NCBI RefSeq assembly: GCF_004362525.1
Contig: NZ_SNXS01000002.1
Span: forward strand, 1 to 64,000
From: Roseateles toxinivorans
GTDB lineage: Bacteria > Pseudomonadota > Gammaproteobacteria > Burkholderiales > Burkholderiaceae_C
Direction: 5' to 3'
Length of the DNA stretch: 64,000 bases
In this document: piece by piece, positions 26,456 to 35,200 of the stretch
How the letters are laid out: each line of letters opens with the position of its first letter
Position numbering within the stretch: the first letter of the stretch is position 1
Notes under the pieces: generated by a model
Told to the model about the DNA's origin: nothing
The model's input: the letters and a program-made list of their open reading frames with translations, nothing else
Databases searched by the model: none
Translations under genes and position numbers: made by a program

Positions 26456-27520
26456 TGTCGAGTCCCGGATGAATGGCTCCTCGGCGGACAATATGCGATC
26501 CTTGTGGGCCGGGAGGTCCTGAAGGGCCTTCTGGCAGACTTGAACCAGCGGAGGGCACGATGCTGATCAGCTTGCACAAGAACGCTACGACGACGCCTGC
26601 GACACGCTTGGCGATCCAGCCGGCCCACGGCACTGAGACCGAATTGGCGTAGCGCTTCGGTGTCGGCAAATTCACGATCCGCAAGTGGCGCAAGCGCAGC
26701 ACGGTCGAGGATGGCAGCCACACACCTCACCGGCTGCAGACCACGCTCAATGCCGGCCAGGAGGAGATCGTCGTCTATCTGCGCACGCACCTGCGCCTGT
26801 CGCTGGACGACCTGCTGGCGGTGGTGCGGGAGTTCATCGAGCCGGCGATGAGCCGCTCTGCGCTGGACCGGCTGCTGCGTCGGCGTGGCGTCAACCGCTT
26901 GCCCGAGCCCGAAGTCGAGAAGACCCAGGTCAAGAGCTTTAAAGCCTACGAGCCGGGCTACGTCCACATGGACGTGAAGTACCTGCCCCAGATGGAAGAC
27001 GAGGCAGATAGGCGCTACGTGTTCGTGGCCATCGACCGGGCCACGCGCTGGGTGTTCATCGCCATCAAGAGCAAGAAGACCGCCGCAGTAGCGCGCTCGT
27101 TCCTCAATGCCTTGCACAAGGCTGCGCCGTTCAAGGTCAAGACGCTGCTGACTGACAACGGGCGCGAGTTCACCGATCGTGCATTTGGTCGGCGCGAGAA
27201 GGACGCCAGCGGGGAACACGAGTTCGACGCGCTGTGCCTAGCACTGGACATCGATCACCGACTGACCAAGCCCAAACACCCCCAGACCAACGGCATAGTC
27301 GAGCGCTTCAATGGGCGCTTGGCCCAGGTGCTCAAGACGCACCGCTTCAACAGCGCACATGATCTGGAGACGACGCTGCACCGCTTCGTCTGGCTCTACA
27401 ACGAGCATCTGCCCCAGCGCGCTCTGGACCTGAACACGCCGATCCAGGCGCTCAAGAAATGGCAAGTCAGCCATCCAGATTTATTCGCCAAGAGGGTGGT
27501 CAATCACCCGGGACCTGACA
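26456..27520 (+). mobile_element. IS481-family insertion sequence, ends and target duplication intact
   Basis: The left end begins TGTCGAGTCCCGGATGA at 26456 and the right end, read in reverse, TGTCAGGTCCCGGGTGA ending at 27520. The element is 1065 bp long. The hexamer CGTATT occurs immediately outside both ends (26450-26455 and 27521-27526), a target-site duplication showing a simple insertion. The encoded transposase has an internal stop codon (see separate entry), so the copy is probably not autonomous. Confidence 0.88.
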
Positions 27521-27540
27521 CGTATTGCCTCAATGCTTAA
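26560..27540 (+). pseudogene. IS481-family DDE transposase with internal stop codon
   Basis: The frame from ATG 26560 encodes an IS481-type transposase with an N-terminal helix-turn-helix (RFGVGKFTIRKWRKR) and an rve catalytic core: D in HMDVKYLP, D in LLTDNGREF and E in NGIVERFNGRL. Codon 31 is TAG (26650-26652) where the family normally has an Arg codon (ELA-stop-RFG). Translation could restart at GTG 26821 and give 239 residues, but that product lacks the DNA-binding domain. The frame runs through the right inverted repeat and takes its last residues and stop codon from flanking DNA. Confidence 0.85.
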
Positions 27541-28079
27541 GTTGGTGATTCAGAGTCGCATCGCCGCGACCGTCTTTCGCCATTGAAGGGGTGACAAGCC
27601 AACTGGGCTTGATTCGCGCTAGATGACGGGTTTCAATGCACTGCTGTCATCGCCTCTCCCATGCCGAATGGCTCTGGCGGGTCGGGACCGCGAGTTCGGG
27701 TAGCGGGGAAGCTGTCACTGCCACGGCACCACCCGCCATTTGAGAGCCCTACGACTGCAGTACCTCGCAGAGCCGGCATTCAATGCAGCGCCTGGAGCTA
27801 AGCCCAACGACTGCTTGGTGCTAAGTAGCGTGAGTCCGCACGGCGGCGGCCACCGCAGCAACCGCTGCAGAGCCGCAATCCGTCTAACTTGAGAAACAGG
27901 CTGGCTGCGGGCATTCGCGGTCGACGGCGCGAATGCCCGCTGCGGCGGTCAGCAGTCATTTGACGGGCGCCATGGCGTGCGACCGTTGTGCCTCCGATAC
28001 TAGGTGTCAGCGGCAAGCCACTCAATGCAGCCTGGGCGAGATGAGTACCATCTGGCCCACTTTCCCTCAGAGCCATGCA
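27541..28079. other. Stretch without a recognised gene
   Basis: About 540 bp between the IS481 element and the next gene. Frames on either strand show no family features. An upstream extension of the following gene to 27933 exists but has no ribosome site and an atypical cysteine-rich composition. Confidence 0.4.
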
Positions 28080-28994
28080 ATGCTGAATGTCCAAGTGCTT
28101 CGAACACTGCTGGTTGAAACCGAATCCGGACGAGTGCATCTCAGTGCAGCCAGTGGTCTGATCCAGATTGGCCATCGGCTGTACGTCATCGCCGATGACG
28201 AGAATATGCTTGGCGTGTTCAGCCTTGAAGGCGACCAGGAGGGCACGCTCGTACGCCTCTTCGGTGGCGAGTTGCCGTCCGCACCGAAGGCCCGCAAAGC
28301 AGCCAAGCCGGACCTTGAAGCGCTTGCGTTGCTGCCTGCATTTTCTGGCTACCCGCACGGCGCACTGCTGGCCCTGGGCTCGGGGTCACGGAAGCAGCGG
28401 CAACGCGCCGCCCTGCTGGCGCTTGACAGCGCAGGTGAACTCGATGGCACTGTGCGGGAGGTTGACCTCTCGCTCTTGTATGCCTCGCTGCACGTGCGGC
28501 ACGAGCAGCTGAATATCGAAGGTGCCTTTGTCAGTGAAGGCACTTTCTGCCTGCTACAGCGGGGTAATGAAGCGACCCCGATCAACGCATTGCTCAGTTT
28601 CGACTGGGCAAGCACCCAGAACTGGCTGTGCGGTGTTGGTCCTGCACCTCAGCCGGTATCAACCACCCAGTACGACCTCGGTGACATCGACGGCGTGCCC
28701 TTGTGCTTTACCGATGGCTCAGCGCTCCCGGATGGCGGTTGGGTGTTTTGTGCGGCAGCCGAAGCCACTTTCGACAACTATGCAGACGGCCCATGCCGGG
28801 GGTCGGCGGTCGGCGTCGTCGCGGCCAATGGCGAGCTCCGCACCGTGCTGCCCCTGTCCTTGAGATGCAAGGCCGAAGGCATTGCAGTCAACGTCGAGAA
28901 CGGCCTGCTGCAACTGCGGATGGTGACCGACGCCGACGATCCCGACACGCCTGCCTTGCTGCTGGGCGCGACGCTGGAGTCGCCAAGCGCCTGA
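28080..28994 (+). CDS. Hypothetical beta-propeller-like protein
   Basis: About 304 residues from ATG 28080 (ATG 28041 is an alternative). It has no signal peptide. Strand-rich segments repeat the pattern of aromatic and glycine residues seen in beta-propellers (IGHRLYVIADDENMLGVF; YPHGALLALGSGS; DIDGVPLCFTDGSALPDGGW; CKAEGIAVNVENGLLQLRMV). This resembles the family labelled DUF6929, but that assignment is from memory and tentative. The catalytic or binding role is unknown. It stands between an IS element and a stretch of transposon debris. Confidence 0.7.
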   Translation: MLNVQVLRTLLVETESGRVHLSAASGLIQIGHRLYVIADDENMLGVFSLEGDQEGTLVRLFGGELPSAPKARKAAKPDLEALALLPAFSGYPHGALLALGSGSRKQRQRAALLALDSAGELDGTVREVDLSLLYASLHVRHEQLNIEGAFVSEGTFCLLQRGNEATPINALLSFDWASTQNWLCGVGPAPQPVSTTQYDLGDIDGVPLCFTDGSALPDGGWVFCAAAEATFDNYADGPCRGSAVGVVAANGELRTVLPLSLRCKAEGIAVNVENGLLQLRMVTDADDPDTPALLLGATLESPSA

Positions 28995-29658
28995 TTCAAA
29001 AGGCCGTTTCGGGCTGATGTGGGCGCTGCTGCGGTGCAACAATCGCGCACTTTCATTTCGGAGTCGCATGCGTGGACAGTGCCAGTTGTAGCAGTGATGT
29101 CAAGCGTGCCCAGGTGGGCGGCGCAACGCACTCGACACCGTAACCCAGGTCTCCTGGCTGCGGCGAGTCCGTCGCGGCCCTCAAGCTTGCTGTTCGGCAT
29201 GCTCATCCCCAACAAGCAAGCCTTTCATCGCTGACGCCCCTCGCGTCGAGTGCCTGCCTTCTCATGGCCTGCGCCTGCCGTTCAGGTTGCTTCTTGCCGG
29301 TCTTTCGAACCAGGCTTCTTCGCTGAGACGGAGTGCGGTGATGTTCCATGCCAAGACGAATGGTGCCCGCCCCAGGCAGGACCAGTGCCTGCGTTCGTCC
29401 GCGCCGTTCGCAGCGCGGCGCATGGTCACCAGCCTTGAGGCCCTGGACCAGTTGCAGCTCTGGTCCACGCGCCGAGTCCGCATCGCCTACCTGACTCAGC
29501 CCAAGCCACTGGCAGGCTGAGCCCAGACCGCCGAACGACTGTCTGAACAGCTACTACCAGACCGGGCTGAAGAACCTGCTGGACGTGGCCGTGCTGGAGC
29601 ATGCCGAGGTGCACCGTGAACTGCGATTCTCCTGAATTGCGAACCCCTGCTCGCTTAG
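28995..29658. other. Stretch without a recognised gene
   Basis: About 660 bp lacking a supportable gene. Short frames at 29250-29520 and around 29540-29635 show no domain I recognise. Given the GGDEF and IS21 remnants right after it, this is probably degraded DNA. Confidence 0.4.
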
Positions 29659-29799
29659 GTTGGTACGGCAGGATGGGAGCAGGTCAATCCGGACCAGCTG
29701 CTACGCAACGCGGATGCGGCAATGTACGCCGCGAAGGCCAGTGGGGGGCACTGCGCAAGGTTTTTTGACGATCATCTCGGCGTCACCCCAGAGTCGTGA
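29659..29799 (+). pseudogene. C-terminal fragment of a GGDEF-domain protein
   Basis: A frame without a start codon encodes QLLRNADAAMYAAKASGG followed by HCARFFDDHL and a stop at 29797-29799. This is the signature end of a diguanylate cyclase GGDEF domain (ADxAMYxAK). The rest of the domain is missing on the left, where a TAG lies just before the frame. It is a remnant left by rearrangement and directly abuts the istA fragment on the other strand. Confidence 0.7.
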
Positions 29800-29813
29800 A
29801 CTCGACCTGATAG

Positions 29814-30053
29814 CCACTGCCGGTGCGGCGTCAGCCTGCCCGGGCGCTGCGGCGACTGGTAGGGCTGCCAACCCGTTTGGTGCAGATAGCTGCGCACCGT
29901 GTTGCGGCTGCAGGCCAGCTCGCGGCCGATGCGCTTGGCGCACCGGCCAAGCGACGCCAGCTTGAGCATCGCTTGAACCTCCTCAGGCGTTTGCATCGCC
30001 TGCCTCCCTTCGATCCACTCGGACCGGGGAGCTTGCTCGTCCATCTCTTGCAC
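29814..30053 (-). pseudogene. istA: N-terminal fragment of IS21-family transposase IstA
   Basis: About 80 residues on the minus strand match the start of IstA: TPEEVQAMLKLASLG, then a helix-turn-helix KRIGRELACSRNTVRSYL and WQPYQSPQRPGRL. The catalytic DDE core and the partner istB are absent. The match ends near 29814, close to the stop of the GGDEF fragment, so the break point is about 29800-29813. Only the left end of an IS21 element is left. Confidence 0.75.
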
Positions 30054-30243
30054 TTCGACCTCCTTCCACGAAGGGAGTCAGTTTGTCGTGTCGCCTTACA
30101 CGGGTACGCCGAACGTGTCCTAAGGATGGGCTGCTCAGAGAATATTTTGCGCCCACCCCTAAAGTCCCAGCACGATCGGCCGATACCCACCCTGTAAGTT
30201 CGAAATCGCTCGGCTGCTGGTACAGCATTGCCTTTTTTTGCCT

Positions 30244-30395
30244 CCAATCCGGTCACCGACCGATTGGCCGACTCGCAACAGGGTCACCGATGAAGCTCAC
30301 GCTTGATCGGCTCTTTTTTTGATTCGCGGTCGAACCGACCTGAATCCTCCGCCGGAGGGTTGGTTGGCTCTCGCGCTCAAAAAGGAGCCCTGATC
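30244..30395 (+). promoter_or_regulatory. Hairpin-rich leader before the 219-aa gene
   Basis: Four stem-loops can be drawn: CCAAT-C-CGGTC with GACCGATTGG (30244-30267, one bulged base), GGTCG-aac-CGACC (30328-30340), CCTCC-gcc-GGAGG (30346-30358), and GGCTC (30366-30370) with GAGCC (30385-30389), which would cover the AAAGGAG ribosome site at 30381-30387. A weak hairpin at about 30289-30308 precedes CTCTTTTTTT (30311-30320). Regulation or a recombination site are both possible. Confidence 0.4.
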
Positions 30396-31055
30396 ATGAG
30401 CAATCGCCCCCTCCACAGCCCCCTCCTCGCCCACCATTTCCGGGGGCCGTGGTTAGAGTGGTTTGGCTTCGTGCCACGAATTGAGGCACTAGAAAAGTAC
30501 TGCGACCAACTCGAGAGCGACCTAGGCAGGTCGCACCCACACAGCCAGTTGGCCAGATCGTGGCTGTCTGTTTCATACGGAGCGGAGCACTTCGATGCGG
30601 GGCAGTTGGATGTGCTTCGCGAAGCCGAATCCTCGATTCGAACTCACTTCCCATCGGCCCACGAAGCACTAGCGCTGAACGTTGCCGCGCAGGGGTGCCA
30701 TACATGGTTCCTTCATACACGTGCGGCATCCGTCCCCCTTCTGGCTGATGCGCTCCAGATCATGATCACCCATGACGTCTGCTGCGACGCCGACGTCATC
30801 AAAGTCGGCGAGCTTCTCGCGGCAAGCCAGGCTGCCTGCGGCCAAGTTGAGTCTGCATTTCGGACGATTCATCGCGTCCTTCCGCGCCTCGCGGCGGCGA
30901 CCAAACAGAGTCCCAGCATCACCTCAATGTTTGTTGAACTTTGCGAGCAGCTGATCGACGAGATGGGCGCCGATGCTCAACCAAAACCCGGCTCGGCGGC
31001 AGAGGCAGTGATGTTCCAACGAGCCAGCATGCATCTCATCCTTGACGAACGGTAG
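30396..31055 (+). CDS. Hypothetical 219-aa protein of the giant-recombinase module
   Basis: The start ATG 30396 follows AAAGGAG by 8 bases. The 219-residue product is soluble and appears mostly alpha-helical, with no signal peptide or membrane segment. Repeated helical hairpins with aligned Ala/Leu positions (ARSWLSVSYGAEHF, HEALALNVAAQG, VGELLAASQAACGQVESAF) give a TPR-like impression. I do not recognise the family. It precedes the 366-aa gene by 92 bp on the same strand, and both are convergent with the 1790-aa recombinase-like gene, so the three probably form one module. Confidence 0.75.
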   Translation: MSNRPLHSPLLAHHFRGPWLEWFGFVPRIEALEKYCDQLESDLGRSHPHSQLARSWLSVSYGAEHFDAGQLDVLREAESSIRTHFPSAHEALALNVAAQGCHTWFLHTRAASVPLLADALQIMITHDVCCDADVIKVGELLAASQAACGQVESAFRTIHRVLPRLAAATKQSPSITSMFVELCEQLIDEMGADAQPKPGSAAEAVMFQRASMHLILDER

Positions 31056-31147
31056 AGGTCGCACGCCTAGCCATACCGAACCCGCGACGCATCCAGCTCA
31101 GCACTTGGCACTACGCCGCCAAGTGCGCAACAAACAAGGACCAGACT

Positions 31148-32248
31148 ATGAACCACGCCCATACGCCCAACACTCGTGTCATCGATCAGCCTGCGAAGGT
31201 TGGTCGTACGCGATCCACCGAAACTCGCACGGACATCCGAGCATCCGCAAAACCGCGCGGCAACAAAGGGCGCAATGACGCGGCCGGCCTCTTGGCACCA
31301 GCAGCGGCGGCACGCATCGATGTCAATCCGCCTGCAAAAGACGATTCACGCGACCGTCGGCCGCAAGTGCAAGCGGTACCACGCCCATCCTTCGAGGGTG
31401 ACAAGGGTGCGGAGCTGGCTCTGACGATTTCATCCTCAATCAAGGCGCAGCTGCTTGGGGGCACCGATACTGAATTGGACGTCCGCGCCGATTTCGGCTC
31501 CATTAAATGGCGCGAAATTACTCCGATCGCGGTCGAAATCAAACACATGCTGGCCAGTGAGCTAAAGATCAATCCCTCTGAAGTCACCATCAGCCAAAGC
31601 ATGCTTTTTGGAGCGAACCATGGCACCGCCCGCGTCTTGTTTCGCGTGCCGGCACAACACAAACAAACACTGGATTCATCCGGAGTCCAAAACATGATTC
31701 GCGCGTTCTTTCTGTGCTTAATCCATGGGCCGGAATCATCGCCCCGCCCCCTGCCAGCGACGGTCGATATGTTCGAACCGCTGCAGCGCGCCGATCTCGC
31801 CGGAACCCCAAGCGACAACGCGCCCAGGGAAGTCGCCGCAGATGTCGCGGCCCACGCACGCAACGTGCTATCGCAGATCGGCGGGAGGACGCTTCCCGGC
31901 CAACTGGTCATAGAGGCGCCGAACTGGCGGACCAAGGATTCAATTGGCGGGACGCTGGCGCCAAAGCCTGAGTCTCACAAGGAACCCCAATTGATCAAAT
32001 TGGAGTGCCATGTCGATGGATTCATCAAGAGCAAACGGACCGTCCACCTAATCGAGCGGCTGGGCGGCGCCGTGATTGACGTCAGCTTCGACGAGGCCAG
32101 GTGGCTCACGAAGGTCATCGATCTTGCAAGCCGAAACGCAGAGAAGGTCGAGGTCACCTACAGGGAAACAACCGTCGGATCAAAGGCCGAAAGTCGGGAA
32201 TTGATAGCCCTGAACCAACTCTGCATTATGGGCCTGATGTCTGAATGA
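31148..32248 (+). CDS. Hypothetical 366-aa protein of the giant-recombinase module
   Basis: The ATG follows an AAGGA box. The first 85 or so residues are basic and probably disordered (many Arg, Lys, Thr, Pro), while the remainder is folded with mixed strands and helices (TELDVRADFGSIKWREI; LIKLECHVDGFIKSKR; GAVIDVSFDEARWLTKVID). The basic head could bind nucleic acid. No catalytic motif or known family was recognised. Its stop codon abuts the stop codon of the convergent 1790-aa gene with no base between them, an arrangement that suggests long co-residence of the three genes. Confidence 0.75.
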   Translation: MNHAHTPNTRVIDQPAKVGRTRSTETRTDIRASAKPRGNKGRNDAAGLLAPAAAARIDVNPPAKDDSRDRRPQVQAVPRPSFEGDKGAELALTISSSIKAQLLGGTDTELDVRADFGSIKWREITPIAVEIKHMLASELKINPSEVTISQSMLFGANHGTARVLFRVPAQHKQTLDSSGVQNMIRAFFLCLIHGPESSPRPLPATVDMFEPLQRADLAGTPSDNAPREVAADVAAHARNVLSQIGGRTLPGQLVIEAPNWRTKDSIGGTLAPKPESHKEPQLIKLECHVDGFIKSKRTVHLIERLGGAVIDVSFDEARWLTKVIDLASRNAEKVEVTYRETTVGSKAESRELIALNQLCIMGLMSE

Positions 32249-35200
32249 CTAACTCTTATCTTGTGCGTTTATCCAAACGATCCAGATCAAGAGCAACTCG
32301 TAGGAAGTCCTGATTAACCCGGAACGCAAGGGGAGCATTGCAATTCGGTCGGGCGCCTCGTGCCGCAGTGGCCCAAACTTTGCGACATCCAGTTGCAGCT
32401 CCCCGCCCCGCTCCTTCATGAGTTCGGTAAGCCCGGCATCATTTGCGCAGCCGGACAAGATACTGGAGAGGCCCTTCTTGTGTGCCAATTGAATGTCGGC
32501 GGCACCAAATCCGAAACACCTGACGAATGCCCCTACCCAGGCGAAGTGATGCGGCAGAAACAGCAGTATTTGTCGGCTGCTGCCAATCGTCGGGAGCCAA
32601 TCACGACAGTCGACGGTCTGCCCGACTGATGGACTCTTCAAGGCCAATAGGATCAAGTCGTCCCAGCGGTCGATCGGCACCTTTGACACAATCTTCATGA
32701 CACTCAATTCTCCGCCCGCTCTAGTGAGGCGCCTCCCTGCCTCCGCTATGCGCTCAACTAGTTGGCTTGCTTCATCATCGCTAAGTAGTGCCTGTTGCGA
32801 AGCAGCCTCACTAGCCTGTCCAATCGATCGCAGCCTCAAGTAGCGCATGCTACGCAGCAGCAACGGCTCGGAGGACTGATCGTCTGGCTCGGGTTCGGGC
32901 TCGATTTGAATTGACAGGTAGTCGTCACGGCGCTTCCGTGCATCCAAGTCGATCGGGGCGGAACGGCTGGGCGCTGGCCCCAGTGGAGCCCGATCGTCGG
33001 GAATCGGAAGCCACGCTTCCATCCCATGCAAGTAGGCCTTCAGTGTCATGGCCGGAGACGCGTGGCCCAGCATACGGGCGACGGCCCACAGCGTTCGACG
33101 ACTGGTTCGAGTGCTTCCAAGCAGCAGTTGCCTGGCATGCTCTGACTCAGTGGACTCGAAGGCGATGCCTTTGCCCTGATGCTTGCCAACCAACAACGCA
33201 AGCAGGCGCGTTGCAAAGCTATGTCGCAGGTGGTGCACCGTCGCGGCAGGGTTGCACGTAACACGCTTGAGTAGCGGCAAGAGGCAGCGGGATATGGCTG
33301 CCTTTTGCTGCTTGAAATGGACTCGACCCACTCCGACAACAAGTGGAGTCTCTCGCCTGACACCTTCACGGTTTGCCCAACGCCGCAGGGTTTCGTCAAC
33401 TACGGATTGCTCCATACTGTTGAACGTACCCACCAGTGGAACCTGCCTCTTCGATCGGATCGTCTTCAGCCCGCGGGTGGCGTTGCTCCGCACAAGCACA
33501 ACGACGGCGCCGCCGGCGTCAATCCAGTCGCTCCGGTGCAGCCCTACCGACTCCTTCGTCCGCAAGCCAAATCGCGCGCAAACAAGCAGAACGAAAGCGC
33601 TGGCAAGCACTGCATCGCTCAGGCTTTCGGGCCTGCCGCCGGAACACAAGCTTTGCAGAGCCACGCTGTACTCTTGCGGCAAGATAACGCCCGGCCGTCC
33701 ACTGCCTACAGAGTCGCCGGGAGATATCTCAGCCCAATCGGGATCCTCGATCCCATACCGCCGGCGGGCGAACTCGTGGAATTCCACGAGTTCTTTGAAC
33801 GTTCGACTTCGCGCATCGCTGGGTTTGTTGCTGGCCGCTGGCGGGCTGGGTTCACCTGTGGGTAGGATTGAGCTGCCAATGTGATCGGTCGTGTCCAGAA
33901 TCGCGCCGTAGATTTCGGTGAGTTCCTCATCGTCCGCACTGGTCAGACTCTCATCGGCAGCGGCGTCTCTGATGCCCGGCGCAAGTGAATCCCAGTATCG
34001 GCGCGCTGTCGACGATTTCAATCGACCACTGGGTCCTGACTTTTTCGGCCGTTTCAACAAGTGCTGCACATATTCTGCAAGCACGAACGGAGCATCTCCA
34101 GTGGCGAATGTCGAGGCTTTTACCTCCCGCGCGATCTCAGCTGCCTTCTTGTCGATTCGCATCAGGTCGTCGCTCAGGATCTTGCCGATCGCTTTGAACA
34201 ATGTCGTGCATCTCAGAAGCGAAGAGTCTTCCTCTGCAGTTTCGATAGACCCGCCTGGATGATGCCGAAAGAGGGCCTGCTCGCGCTCAACATCTTGCGA
34301 GGCCTCTGCCGCGGGCTCGTTGGCGGCTGAGATCGGTGCCTCGAGGTGCGTGACTCGAAACCAATCCGCATGCGGCAGAGCCGCGCACTGGCGCTTGTTG
34401 TTGAGGATCGCCGCGACGGCACCGGGGAGTTCAAGTGAGTTCGCCTGAGCCACCAAGTTCACCGCACGTGCCAGACTCTTCCCCAGGTCATCGGTCGACT
34501 CAGGTTTCAGAAACTCCAATCCAGCCGGCAGGTGGGGCAAGACCTTGAGACGCTTCTCGCTCGCTTGCGCATGACCTATCCAGCGAGCAGCCCGATCAGT
34601 GATCGGTACTCTATAGACCGGCAGTCCGTCGTACCAATCCCCGCGGTAGGACCATTCGAACCAAGCACGTCCTTGGAACAGGACCACAGAGATCGTCGGC
34701 GCATTGCGGACGAGATCCACTAATGCCTGCAGGTTTCCTACCCGCGAATACAGCGCCAGATCGAACGCCGCCAAACACGCTGCCAAGATAGGCAGTGGGG
34801 CACGGGCAGACAGGCGAGCAGAGAATTGATCAAAGGCTTCTCGAAGATGTGCAAGCCGCGATTGCGCCTCAATGACTTCTTCCGAGAATGGCCCCGTTGC
34901 CTCCTGAACTGGAATGGTGCGGCGCTTGGTCGTCTTGTAGATTCCATTGTCCCGCCAGATCTCGGACAGATAGTCCTCGAACACCTCATATCGAAGTGAC
35001 GCCATGTTGTGAGGCGTCTTGTTCTTGCGCATCAACATGGAGTGGGCAATCTTGTCCCACTCGACATCCGACAGCGTTGCCGGCGGGCGACCCTTGAGCC
35101 CTATTTGAATGTCGGCCCGAGCGGTTTGACGCGCAGCCGCATGAGTGCGCTCCCGAAGCGTGGCCCGCTTCTGCCGACCGAACGGGCGCGATGCAAATGT

